Shown here in pieces: positions 16,010 to 25,011 of a stretch of 58,238 nucleotides of DNA. The notes beneath the pieces are model-generated. The model searched no databases, was not told where the DNA came from, and saw only the letters and a program-made list of their open reading frames with translations. Source of the stretch: Ornithinibacillus halotolerans (GTDB taxonomy: Bacteria > Bacillota > Bacilli > Bacillales > Amphibacillaceae); NCBI RefSeq assembly GCF_014637405.1, contig NZ_BMEY01000003.1:1-58238 (forward strand), given 5' to 3'. Made by a program: the position numbers and the translations under genes. How positions within the stretch are numbered: position 1 is the stretch's first letter; each line of letters starts with the position of its first letter.

Positions 16010-17359
16010 ATGTTAGGTTCTATTACGAATTTTTTTGATCGAATGGTACGAAGATATTTACCGGATGCCTTTCTATTTGCAATTATTTTGACCTTTGTAG
16101 TGTTTATACTTGGAATCGTTTTCACTAAAAATTCTCCAGTAGAAATGGTAGGATACTGGGGTGGCGGTTTTTGGGGATTACTTACGTTTGCTATGCAAAT
16201 GTCTCTTATTGTTGTCACGGGATATATTTTAGCAAACAGTCCTATTGTTAAGAAATTACTTGAAAGAATTAGTAGATTAGCTAATACACCCGGACAAGCA
16301 GTAATATTAGTGACGGTTGTTGCAATCATTGCATGTTTAATTAATTATGGATTTGGGCTTGTTGTAGGTGCATTACTCGCTATTCACGTTGCCAAACGAG
16401 TTCCATCTGCAGACTATCGTCTATTAATGGCTAGTGCCTATAGTGGATTTTTAGTTTGGCATGGTGGGTTATCAGGATCTGTACCTTTAACGATTGCTAC
16501 AGAAGGACATTTTCTACAAGAGAAGATGGGATTAATTTCTGTTACACAAACGATATTTGGTGGGATGAACCTATTTATTGTTGGCACTTTATTAGTCTCT
16601 CTACCAATCTTAAACAGTCTACTTATGAAATCAAAGCAAGGTACTGGTTCTATTGATCCAGAATTACTTCAGCTTCAACAAACGAGAATGGAAGCAACTG
16701 AAAAAGAAGAAGAGGAAATTATTAATAAGGAAGAGCAAACACCTGCAGAAAGACTAGAAAATAGTAAGCTAATCTCGTTGTTAATTGGTTTTCTAGGATT
16801 AGCATTTGTAATTTATCACTTTGTTTCAAATGGATTTGATTTAAATTTAAATATAGTAAACTTTACATTTTTATTCCTAGGAATACTTTTCCATGGAACT
16901 CCGCGAAACTTTTTAAATAGCGTTAATGGTGCTGTGAAGAATGCTGGTGGGATAATTATTCAATTTCCATTTTACGCAGGTATTATGGGGATGATGCTCG
17001 ATTCAGGACTATCTGATCAGTTATCCGAATGGTTTGTTAGTATTTCCAATGAATTTACATTGCCTTGGCTAAGCTTTATTAGTGCTGGAATATTGAACTT
17101 CTTTGTTCCATCTGGCGGTGGTCAATGGTCCATTCAAGGTCCGATTATGATTGATGCTGCCTTAAATCTTGGTGCTGATACAGCGAAGACAGCAATGGCG
17201 GTTGCTTGGGGAGATGCTTGGACGAATATGATCCAACCATTCTGGGCATTACCATTACTTGCAATTGCAGGATTGAAAGTACGCGATATTATGGGATTCT
17301 GTGTCATGGTTCTATTCTGGAGTTTCATTCCAATATCAATAGGTCTTTTATTCTTCTAA
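16010..17359 (+). CDS. atoE: Short-chain fatty acid transporter (AtoE family)
   Basis: This 449-residue polytopic membrane protein of the AtoE/SCFA transporter family opens with NFFDRMVRRYLPDAFLFAIILT. It has conserved stretches YWGGGFWGLLTFAMQM, NYGFGLVVGALLA, WHGGLSGSVPL and NFFVPSGGGQWSIQGP. A charged loop (residues 220-250, Glu/Lys-rich) splits two hydrophobic halves. AAAGGAGGGAG precedes the ATG. It likely takes up butyrate, acetoacetate or similar acids. No fatty acid degradation genes are next to it, so the substrate is inferred from the family. Confidence 0.9.
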   Translation: MLGSITNFFDRMVRRYLPDAFLFAIILTFVVFILGIVFTKNSPVEMVGYWGGGFWGLLTFAMQMSLIVVTGYILANSPIVKKLLERISRLANTPGQAVILVTVVAIIACLINYGFGLVVGALLAIHVAKRVPSADYRLLMASAYSGFLVWHGGLSGSVPLTIATEGHFLQEKMGLISVTQTIFGGMNLFIVGTLLVSLPILNSLLMKSKQGTGSIDPELLQLQQTRMEATEKEEEEIINKEEQTPAERLENSKLISLLIGFLGLAFVIYHFVSNGFDLNLNIVNFTFLFLGILFHGTPRNFLNSVNGAVKNAGGIIIQFPFYAGIMGMMLDSGLSDQLSEWFVSISNEFTLPWLSFISAGILNFFVPSGGGQWSIQGPIMIDAALNLGADTAKTAMAVAWGDAWTNMIQPFWALPLLAIAGLKVRDIMGFCVMVLFWSFIPISIGLLFF

Positions 17360-17418
17360 ATTGAAAATGTAATAAATGTAAAAGTAGTCTGGATAAAAAC
17401 TAATTTTCCATATTAAAA

Positions 17419-17640
17419 CCGAACAATACGATACATTAGCTCCGGAAATATACGCAGACTCCTCGAAAAAGGAAAACGCTTTTTCTTCGTGCGATGTTTC
17501 GCTGACGAAGCGTTCCTTGTCCTGCGGGAGGAAAGGCATCGGTGAGACCCCGCAGTGCGTTAGCACGAGGAGGCTCACCAGCCGCCCGCGTAAAGCGAAG
17601 TATATTTCCGGAGCGGGTTAGTTGCACCCAAATCGTATAG
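17419..17640. repeat. Dispersed palindromic repeat, medium copy (~220 bp)
   Basis: It starts CCGAACAATACGATACATTAG and ends GGGTTAGTTGCACCCAAATCGTATAG. The borders are inverted repeats: CTCCGGAAATATAC at 17440 against GTATATTTCCGGAG at 17600, with outer ATACGAT/ATCGTAT. The GC-rich interior carries further pairing blocks such as CTGCGGGAGGAAAGGCAT and GTGAGACCCCGCAG. Long copy at 30.2 kb and short copy at 5.5 kb share the ends. The ORFs it contains are by-products of the GC-rich repeat. It follows the AtoE-like stop and may double as a transcript end. No transposase is inside, so it could be a non-autonomous element or structured RNA. Confidence 0.8.
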
Positions 17641-17815
17641 TTCAGTATTTACTATGTAGAAAAAGGTTTTGCCTCGGGCTCTTTTTTTATATTTTTTTGA
17701 TGTTTATACATTTTAAAACTGGGTATATAGTACTAAAGGAAAAAACTAATAGAAAAGGAAATAAAAGTATAAAAATATGTAAGTAAATGATTGAATTATC
17801 GCAAGATTAGTGTAG

Positions 17816-17833
17816 AATAGGTACTAAGTATTA
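17816..17833 (+). repeat. Direct repeat 1 (AATAGGTACTAAGTATTA)
   Basis: An 18-bp perfect direct repeat with the copy at 17857-17874, 41 bp start to start, about four helical turns. Both lie just upstream of the c-di-GMP riboswitch. A TTGAAT-16-TAGAAT promoter-like pair (17791-17818) overlaps the first copy. A protein-binding role is possible but not proven. Confidence 0.65.
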
Positions 17834-17856
17834 GTCGGTATTGTTCTATTTAGATA

Positions 17857-17874
17857 AATAGGTACTAAGTATTA
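17857..17874 (+). repeat. Direct repeat 2 (AATAGGTACTAAGTATTA)
   Basis: Second perfect copy of the 18-bp repeat, ending about 25 bases before the riboswitch aptamer. If transcription starts near 17825, this copy is in the 5' leader. Confidence 0.65.
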
Positions 17875-17899
17875 CTAAAATTTAATATTGTAATGTTGA

Positions 17900-17982
17900 A
17901 AAAGGCAAACTATTCGAAAGGGTAGGACGCAAAGCAAAGGGTCTAAAAGTATTAAAACTAATGATCGCCTGGCTACCAAAAG
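17900..17982 (+). ncRNA. c-di-GMP-I (GEMM-I) riboswitch aptamer
   Basis: The segment reads GGCAAACTATTCGAAAGGG, then TAGGACGCAAAGC, GGGTCTAA and ATCGCCTGGCTACC. This matches the GEMM-I core: GGCAAAC, P2 with GAAA tetraloop, GGACGCAAAGC junction, tetraloop receptor GGNCTAA and the closing GCCNGGNTACC. It binds cyclic di-GMP. It lies about 130 bases before the start of a GGDEF protein and is followed by an intrinsic terminator. P2 left-strand bases ACTATTC (17909-17915) are perfectly complementary to GAATAGT in the terminator right arm (18013-18019). That offers an antiterminator when the aptamer is unfolded and suggests an off-switch (inference). Confidence 0.93.
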
Positions 17983-17995
17983 ACATAACTTTTTT

Positions 17996-18032
17996 GGCTA
18001 TTCACATGCTTGGAATAGTCTTTTTGTTTTTT
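17996..18032 (+). terminator. Riboswitch expression-platform terminator
   Basis: GGCTATTC (17996-18003) pairs with GAATAGTC (18013-18020) and is followed by TTTTTGTTTTTT. It comes directly after the c-di-GMP aptamer and about 85 bases before the GGDEF gene start, so readthrough probably depends on ligand state. Confidence 0.88.
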
Positions 18033-18117
18033 CCTTATTTCTAAGACAAAATATGATATATAAACTATTACTAAATTCCTTAAAAATGATGCTAAATTAT
18101 TAAGTGGAGTGAAAGAA

Positions 18118-21100
18118 ATGGAAATCATTAACAATCGGTATAGACTCAAAGAGCTGATTAAACAGCAGAAACATGTAATGGTTTATTCTGCTTATGATAT
18201 GCGTAATGAAAATAAATTAATTCTGTTAAACTTGCTAAATACAGAGTATTTACCTCAATCATTACTAGACTTTTATATTACTCGTTTCTTAGATATTAAG
18301 AGTTTATCAAGCTCACGAATTATAAGAAATTATAGTTTTAATACGGTTTCTTTTATCGATAATAATTTACAAACAGCTCCCCAGTATTATTTCACTTCAG
18401 ATTATGTATCCAATCCGGTGAATTTATTTGAAGCGGTTCATGAGATGACTACAGCGGAAGTATTACAATGTTTTGTTGACATATGTTCTGCTGTTCATTA
18501 TTTACATCTAAAGGGGTTTATCCATGGTGCATTGAATCAGCACACCATACAAATAGTGAACAACACAAATGGGTATCAAGTTCTTTTAAAGGACGTTGCT
18601 ACTGTACAAATGGAAAAGCTTGCCCATGCAGAAAGAATAGAGGATACGGTTTTTAAATCTCCAAAAGTATTAGCTGGATTTGAGGAAGACGAAGAATCTG
18701 ATATTTACGCATTAGGAATATTATTATTATCTATGTTAATAGGTAATGATTCTATTACATCTCCAAGGCAACAGTTACTATTCTTACGAAACGATACGAT
18801 AGATTCAAATATTATCAAATTAATTCCACTACTAGAGAGATTGCTAGATACAGACAAAGAGTTTCCATACAGTAATATTTATGACTTTATTGTAGATATT
18901 AATGAAGCGTTAAATGCTTCATATATGATTATCAACAAAGAGGAATTCCAAGGATTAAACTTACATACAAAGCTCGTTGGAAGAGACATGCAAATTGAAG
19001 AGGTATTAAAAGCCTGTGAGAAGATGTTTTCTTATCAACCAAGTAAGCGAATATTCTTTATTCAAGGCCCTACTGGATTAGGGAAGACACGATTTTTACA
19101 AGAAGTGAAGTTTTTACTCGATTTAAGTAAAGCAAGTGTATATGTTAGTTATAGCTTAAAAAATAGTTCTAGTGATAGTAAGAATATGTGGATTGATATT
19201 TTAAGAAGATTCATCATGGAAACGGATAATCAAGTTGTTGATAAATATAAAAAAGAATTGATCAACTATTTTCCTGAATTGATGGATTCGAATTATTCAT
19301 CTTCTATTAATTATACAACTGAACAAAATACTAAATATCGACTGTTAAATCGAATTGCTGGTTTTATTAATGAGAGCATCCAAAATCGCCCAACTGTTAT
19401 TCTAATCGATAATATTCATTTAGCTGATGATTTTACGATTGATACATTTCATTATTTATGCACAGAAGTACTTGATAAGACAAACCTAACCCTTGTTTTT
19501 ACGACGAATGATAGTTCCAATCAACATGATGTTGCAATGGATTTTGTAGAGAATATGAAAAAACGTTCAGATTCAGAAACTATCTATTTAGAACCACTTA
19601 ATGTATTACAAACTGGGGAAATGATTCGTAGTATTTTATCGATGGCATTTACACCGACACTTATTTCTAAAAGAATTTACCAACAATCATATGGTAATCC
19701 TCTATTTATCGCGGAAATTATCAAGGATTTATATAGTCGCCAAATCATCTATGTAGGTGAAAATGGAAGGTGGCATATTGACTTACCAGATGAAAATTAT
19801 AACTCATTAGAGTTACCAACTAGTGTCGAACAAGCTTTGATTAACCAATTAAAAGACCTTGATCAATTTAGTATGGAAATCTTAATGGGAGTCTCTATCT
19901 TCTCAAAACCTGTTTCAGTAGAAATGTTAAGACAAATGAATCCAGAATGTGATGAAGTAGAAATATTATTAGAGGATTTAGTGAAAAAAGGTGTCTTAAA
20001 TCGATTAATTAGTGACCATGCTTACTTATATGATTTTCGTAATAAAGTATTGAAAACGATTGTTTATGAAAAAATAGGCCATGATGAAAAAGTAGCAAAA
20101 CATCAGACAGCTGCAACCCGATTAGAAGAGAACCTTAATTATCAGACTAATGACCATTTAGATGAACTCATCTTTCATTTTTCTCATGCAAACGACAAAG
20201 AAAAAGCAAGGTTATATTACTTAGAAAATGCAAAGAGAATGAAAGAAAGTCGTAATATAAAACTACAGTTAGAAAATTTGATTCGCGCACTTGAGATTAC
20301 AAACCAGCGTATCGAAAAAGTAAAACTACAATTAGAAATCGGTGAATTACTTTCTGATTCCGGTGATTTGTCATTAGCTCAGGAATATTTAGAGCAAGCG
20401 GAAAAATTAGCTGTTGAGGAAAATCATCCGAAGTATCTTCTTGAAGTATATTTAAAATTGGCCAACGCAATCTCTAATTCCTATAATGATGATAAAGTAC
20501 GATTATATGTTGAAAAAGCAGAAAAAATATTAGAATCATTTGTAGATGAAGAAGCTAGTCTGGAAGTTAAACGATTGAAAGCATCGTTGTTAACAGAAGG
20601 TAACCAAATATTAGAAGCAGCACGGCTTTTCGAAGAAGTGATAGCAGCCTGTGGTAAAAAGTATCACAAGATTAGAGGGAATGCCTATCGCACATTAGGT
20701 TTTATTTATCAGCAAATAGGTAAAACGAAGGAAGCACTGGACGCATATCAAAAGTCATTGGATATTCAACAGGAAATTGATAATACACGCGGTGTTCTCC
20801 TATCCCTAAATAATATTGGTGCGTTTTATCATGAAGTAGTCCAAGACAGTGAAAAAGCAATGGAATATCATATCCAAGTAAAACATTTAAGTGAAGAACT
20901 TGGTATTTATACAGGGGAAGTTTTTGCTAATTTAAATATTGCAGATTACTATGCAACAAAATATGAATTTGAGACAGCTTTTGAATATTTGAATGTTGCA
21001 TTGACTAAGGCAGAGCGGTATAACATGCCACTTGAAAAATTTATATTACTAAGCTTTCTAACCGAAGTAAGTTTAGAACGAAATAGTTTTTCAGATGCCT

Positions 21101-23496
21101 TCAATTATTTTCAAAAGTTAGAATTGGATGTAAAAAATAATCCAAATAAAGGCTTCGATATTGGTGAGTATTATCAAACTTGTGCTCGATTATTTCAGGC
21201 ACTTGGTAATTTCGAAGAAGCAGATAAATATAATCAAAAAGTTTTACAATTTCATAATGAACATGAGAATAATAATAAATTCACAGCAACTGTTCAAGTT
21301 CTAATCAATCAATTAAGGCAATCAGACAAATCAATACGTCTATTTCTAACCGAGCAAATGATGAAGATGACCGATAAAATTACGAATAAATCGTTTATAA
21401 TTGAGAGTCTATGTGAAGCAGCCATTCAACTGTGTTGGTTAGATGAATTTGAACTAGGAAAACAATTATTAAATAAGGCAGAACAGTTCATTCAACCGGA
21501 TACACCGATACGTTTAAAAGCAATATTTAATTACGCAAAAGGTGCCGTTGTCTTTGGAGAAAGTCATGAGCAAACGATCCATTTCCTAGAAGAAAGCTTA
21601 GACTTAGCAAAGAATTCAATAAGTAGAGAACTTCTCATTCGAATACAAGCAGATTTAGGACATTGCTATTTTGTACTTGGAAGATATTTTGATGCTGCGA
21701 ATTATTACCTAGAAAGTAGTAAAGGGTTAAAAGACTTACTTAGTGAAATACCAGACGAATTTAAGCTGGATTATATTCAAGGGAAAAATCTCTCGCCGTG
21801 CATCTCCCGATTACACTCAATCATGATTTGGATGATTAGTGGGGAGGAGGAATTTTCAAATAACCATTCATCTAACCCTATTTCTTCCTTAGAAGAAATT
21901 CAGGAATTTCTAACTACAAATCAAGCAGAGGTTTTTATTCGTAATCAAACTTTTATGGATTATGTAAGTCAGCAATATATGGACAAAGTTTCCAAAGGAA
22001 TTGTTCAATTAGAAGATTTGTTTATCCACTTAGATAGTGGAATTGATGATAACCTTAAAATGATTGGAAATTACTTAGCGGGGAAATTTCTAGCGACAAG
22101 TTGTTTTGTTTTAGCAGAGGACACAGGACTTGAGTTAACCGTTCTTTCTTCGATGAATGAACGTGATCAATTGCCTGATAATCAATCAATTTTTAATCGA
22201 GTACGCTCCACGATGAAGCCAGTCATTCTTTCTAAATGGACAGAAGAAGCAGAAATTGATTTTGACTTTTTACCAGATGAACTCCAAGGTGTCGCTTGTA
22301 TACCTATTATCAAACAACTAGAAGATTATCATTTTGCCGGCGATAATAAGCAACTACTAGGATATCTTTACTTTGAGACGGATAAGGTAGTAAATAACTT
22401 TAATGAACAAGTCTTAGCTAGTAGTTTGCAACTAGTGAATTTTCTCGTATTACTATTGGAAAAACGCCAACTAACTATTTCTGCATCGATTGATAAACTT
22501 ACTGGCGCATTAACAAGGAAATATTTGGAGGATGCACTACAACATACATTAGATTATGCAAGAAAAAATAGAAAAGAATTTAGTATTATCATGTATGATT
22601 TAGATAAGTTTAAAGGGGTCAATGACCGGTATGGCCATCAAGTTGGGGATAGCATTTTAAGAGAAGTATCTCAAATAATTATTAGTAAGCTGGATCGTTC
22701 TTCTATTTTTGGACGATATGGCGGAGAAGAGTTTATTATCGTTCTTCCATCTGCTGGCACAAAAGAGGCATTAAATGTAGCGGAAATGCTCCGTAAAGCG
22801 GTACAAGATCAAAAACTATTAGGGGAAAAGCATGAAGTTACATTAAGTATGGGGATTGTATCCTTCCCAGAAAACGGTCAAACGGTAAGGGAACTTATCT
22901 TAAAAGCTGACCAAGCTTTGTATGTTGCAAAAGAAAATGGTCGTAATAACTCTCAAATATGGAATAAAGATTTTGAGAACAAAGTAAAGCCATTTAATAA
23001 ATTAACAGGAATTATTTCTGGTGATGAAATAAAAGATGCTCGAAATGTTCTTGCTCTAGTTGAAATCATCCAATTAACGAATACTAGCCTTTCTAAGCAT
23101 GAGAAAATTTATCGATTCCTTGGTAGAATGATAGAAATTATCGAAGCACAGTACGGCTATATTTTACTGTATAATGAGGACATAGGTACTAAAGTGTTTG
23201 GACGGAAATCGCAGGAAGAAAATTGGTTTCAAGAATCGCTATTTAATGAAAAAATAGTAAATACAGTATTGCAAAGTAGTCAAGGTTTGTACACGATTGA
23301 TTGGGAAAGAACGGATAAGATTAATCCGGTTAATGGATTACCGGATTGGGAGTCTGTATCTTGTGTACCGATTATTAATGACGGGAAAGTTAAAGGTGTA
23401 ATTTATTTGTCTGTTCCAGCAAGAATGAAGGAGTTTGGAGCGGATGAACTAAATGTGTTAAATGTGTATAGTGAGTTGGTGGCTAATATTATTTAG
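18118..23496 (+). CDS. Pseudokinase-AAA-TPR-GAF-GGDEF-GAF protein (probable diguanylate cyclase)
   Basis: About 1,792 residues from the ATG at 18118, eight bases after GGAG; a GTG three codons earlier is also open. Domains in order: a protein-kinase fold (1-265) in which the catalytic loop reads FIHGALNQHTI instead of HRDxKxxN and DFG is absent, so it is probably a pseudokinase; an AAA/STAND-type ATPase with Walker A GPTGLGKT near 317 and Walker B VILIDNIH; TPR-like helices from about 690 to 1200; a GAF domain (~1300-1450); a GGDEF domain (~1455-1620) with intact GGEEF at 1535; a C-terminal GAF domain. The inhibitory RxxD position before GGEEF reads DRSS, so product inhibition there is unlikely. 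A c-di-GMP riboswitch controls the gene. The input signal is unknown. Confidence 0.88.
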   Translation: MEIINNRYRLKELIKQQKHVMVYSAYDMRNENKLILLNLLNTEYLPQSLLDFYITRFLDIKSLSSSRIIRNYSFNTVSFIDNNLQTAPQYYFTSDYVSNPVNLFEAVHEMTTAEVLQCFVDICSAVHYLHLKGFIHGALNQHTIQIVNNTNGYQVLLKDVATVQMEKLAHAERIEDTVFKSPKVLAGFEEDEESDIYALGILLLSMLIGNDSITSPRQQLLFLRNDTIDSNIIKLIPLLERLLDTDKEFPYSNIYDFIVDINEALNASYMIINKEEFQGLNLHTKLVGRDMQIEEVLKACEKMFSYQPSKRIFFIQGPTGLGKTRFLQEVKFLLDLSKASVYVSYSLKNSSSDSKNMWIDILRRFIMETDNQVVDKYKKELINYFPELMDSNYSSSINYTTEQNTKYRLLNRIAGFINESIQNRPTVILIDNIHLADDFTIDTFHYLCTEVLDKTNLTLVFTTNDSSNQHDVAMDFVENMKKRSDSETIYLEPLNVLQTGEMIRSILSMAFTPTLISKRIYQQSYGNPLFIAEIIKDLYSRQIIYVGENGRWHIDLPDENYNSLELPTSVEQALINQLKDLDQFSMEILMGVSIFSKPVSVEMLRQMNPECDEVEILLEDLVKKGVLNRLISDHAYLYDFRNKVLKTIVYEKIGHDEKVAKHQTAATRLEENLNYQTNDHLDELIFHFSHANDKEKARLYYLENAKRMKESRNIKLQLENLIRALEITNQRIEKVKLQLEIGELLSDSGDLSLAQEYLEQAEKLAVEENHPKYLLEVYLKLANAISNSYNDDKVRLYVEKAEKILESFVDEEASLEVKRLKASLLTEGNQILEAARLFEEVIAACGKKYHKIRGNAYRTLGFIYQQIGKTKEALDAYQKSLDIQQEIDNTRGVLLSLNNIGAFYHEVVQDSEKAMEYHIQVKHLSEELGIYTGEVFANLNIADYYATKYEFETAFEYLNVALTKAERYNMPLEKFILLSFLTEVSLERNSFSDAFNYFQKLELDVKNNPNKGFDIGEYYQTCARLFQALGNFEEADKYNQKVLQFHNEHENNNKFTATVQVLINQLRQSDKSIRLFLTEQMMKMTDKITNKSFIIESLCEAAIQLCWLDEFELGKQLLNKAEQFIQPDTPIRLKAIFNYAKGAVVFGESHEQTIHFLEESLDLAKNSISRELLIRIQADLGHCYFVLGRYFDAANYYLESSKGLKDLLSEIPDEFKLDYIQGKNLSPCISRLHSIMIWMISGEEEFSNNHSSNPISSLEEIQEFLTTNQAEVFIRNQTFMDYVSQQYMDKVSKGIVQLEDLFIHLDSGIDDNLKMIGNYLAGKFLATSCFVLAEDTGLELTVLSSMNERDQLPDNQSIFNRVRSTMKPVILSKWTEEAEIDFDFLPDELQGVACIPIIKQLEDYHFAGDNKQLLGYLYFETDKVVNNFNEQVLASSLQLVNFLVLLLEKRQLTISASIDKLTGALTRKYLEDALQHTLDYARKNRKEFSIIMYDLDKFKGVNDRYGHQVGDSILREVSQIIISKLDRSSIFGRYGGEEFIIVLPSAGTKEALNVAEMLRKAVQDQKLLGEKHEVTLSMGIVSFPENGQTVRELILKADQALYVAKENGRNNSQIWNKDFENKVKPFNKLTGIISGDEIKDARNVLALVEIIQLTNTSLSKHEKIYRFLGRMIEIIEAQYGYILLYNEDIGTKVFGRKSQEENWFQESLFNEKIVNTVLQSSQGLYTIDWERTDKINPVNGLPDWESVSCVPIINDGKVKGVIYLSVPARMKEFGADELNVLNVYSELVANII

Positions 23497-23533
23497 AAAG
23501 AGACTGTGGAGAAATCCACAGTCTCTTTTATTA
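23497..23533. terminator. Bidirectional terminator between convergent genes
   Basis: AAAGAGACTGTGGA and TCCACAGTCTCTTT form a perfect 14-bp stem with loop GAAA. A-rich and T-rich flanks allow use from both the GGDEF gene and the TraB-type gene. Confidence 0.88.
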
Positions 23534-23548
23534 TATTTATTGATTTAC

Positions 23549-24790
23549 CTATAATACTTTCTCTATCTCGTATCCTTCTTGTTCTAGGATGCTACGGATG
23601 TGTGGTTCCATAAGGAGATGGAGGCTGCCGACGATGACAAAGTAGGTGTCTCCACTATCTTCTTCTAAGAATTGTGCGATTTGTTCAGCCATTTTGTAGT
23701 TCCGATTATCATTCAGTGCCTCCATATATGCTTGTTCTTCTGGGCTAGGTTCGGCATCTTCTTCTAATAAATACGTTAGTAGTTTTTCTGCATCACCTTC
23801 TAAATACAAGCTAAACATCTCTTCCATCTGCTGTTCTAACTCATCAATATAGATTAACGACTCTTCAAGCATCGCAATTTGGAATTCAGCGCTTGTATCG
23901 CTAAAGATAGATAGCTGATCTTCAACTGTTTCTAGTCCAATTACTTGTTTTTGATCTTGTTCAGCTCGGTTTAAGAAATAAAAATCAACGCCATCAATAT
24001 AACCAAGTTGTTCTGTCATCAAGTTTTGGATAAGAGTCGAATGGAACCACGGCTTATACGTGGCAAACATTTCAATCGAATATCCGAGTTCCTCATATGT
24101 ATTAGCTAATCTTTCGTATAGTTCTTCAGAGATATGATCACGAATTGTTGTGCCATCTTGGTACATCCCAAAGTCTAAATAAGTTGCTTGCATTTCTAGC
24201 ATGTTTAAATTATTAAAGTCAATTTCCGGGACAATTACGTCTGCTTCCGCATAGGCAGCTTCAATTTTTTGATTTAGTGGATAGAATTCTTCTGTAGCGA
24301 TATGAATCGTACCTTGCAAGTAAACAGTAGTATTCCCATTTTCTACTTTCCAAAGAAATCCTCCAGGTCCGTCTGGTGTACCTCTAACCTCAACCTCTAC
24401 TTTAGCTATTACTGTAATATTTTTAGATTCTAAAGTAGCAATGGTATCTTGTTCATACGGGTTTCCACCAATATTCACTTCTTTTAAACTGTCCATTTCT
24501 TCCAATGGACTGAAATCTTCAATCTTATTATGTTGAAGGTTTAGGACTTCAACTTTATCAAGGTATTCCATTCCATCTAATGATTTAATCCGTTTATTGG
24601 TTAAATCAAGTTCAGTAATTTTTAGTAAGTCCTCTCGTAATATATCTCCTTCAGGCTGTTCAATAATATCACGTAGTGCTTGTTCTAGCTGATAGTCTGA
24701 AAAGTATACACCGTCTTTTTTATTATCGGAGCATGCGACAAGTGCAATAACAGCTATGAAGACTATGCTAATTTTTAAGAAATGTTTCAA
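23549..24790 (-). CDS. Lipoprotein with leucine-rich repeats and TraB/GumN domain
   Basis: About 413 residues from the TTG at 24790, five bases after GGGGGAG; upstream in-frame codons lack a ribosome binding site. It has a lipoprotein signal with lipobox LVAC, then a short leucine-rich repeat block (LTKNIRIKSLDGMEY-type repeats including VEVLNLQHNKIEDFSPL and LKEVNIGGNP) over about residues 40-115. A TraB/GumN/PrgY-type domain follows with LQGTIHIA and the C-terminal FVIVGSLHLLMEPHI. TraB members are proposed to be metal-dependent proteases or pheromone-shutdown proteins. The LRR front probably mediates binding. Convergent to the GGDEF gene. Function is uncertain. Confidence 0.85.
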   Translation of the reverse strand: MKHFLKISIVFIAVIALVACSDNKKDGVYFSDYQLEQALRDIIEQPEGDILREDLLKITELDLTNKRIKSLDGMEYLDKVEVLNLQHNKIEDFSPLEEMDSLKEVNIGGNPYEQDTIATLESKNITVIAKVEVEVRGTPDGPGGFLWKVENGNTTVYLQGTIHIATEEFYPLNQKIEAAYAEADVIVPEIDFNNLNMLEMQATYLDFGMYQDGTTIRDHISEELYERLANTYEELGYSIEMFATYKPWFHSTLIQNLMTEQLGYIDGVDFYFLNRAEQDQKQVIGLETVEDQLSIFSDTSAEFQIAMLEESLIYIDELEQQMEEMFSLYLEGDAEKLLTYLLEEDAEPSPEEQAYMEALNDNRNYKMAEQIAQFLEEDSGDTYFVIVGSLHLLMEPHIRSILEQEGYEIEKVL

Positions 24791-25011
24791 ATAATCTCCC
24801 CCAATGTTGTCATTTGTTAACAGTATTTTCCACAACTATATCAATGGAGTGAATTTTGAGCAAGAATTTATAAATTTCAAATTTAAATGATCTAATTGGA
24901 TTTTATATTCGGAAAATAATTATATCTCGGAAGTAATCACGTTAAATAGACCAAACTAATGAAAATATGTTATTCTGTTGGTTGTGATTTTAGAAGGTAG
25001 GAGATGGGAAA

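Noticed and set aside
17348-17627. Two overlapping minus-strand ORFs of 63-76 codons after the AtoE-like gene
   Set aside because: They lie in the medium copy of the dispersed repeat, are driven by GC-rich palindromes and have no ribosome binding site or family match.
17816-17874. Possible CRISPR array from the direct repeats
   Set aside because: Only two 18-bp copies are present with a 23-base spacer, and no cas genes are nearby.
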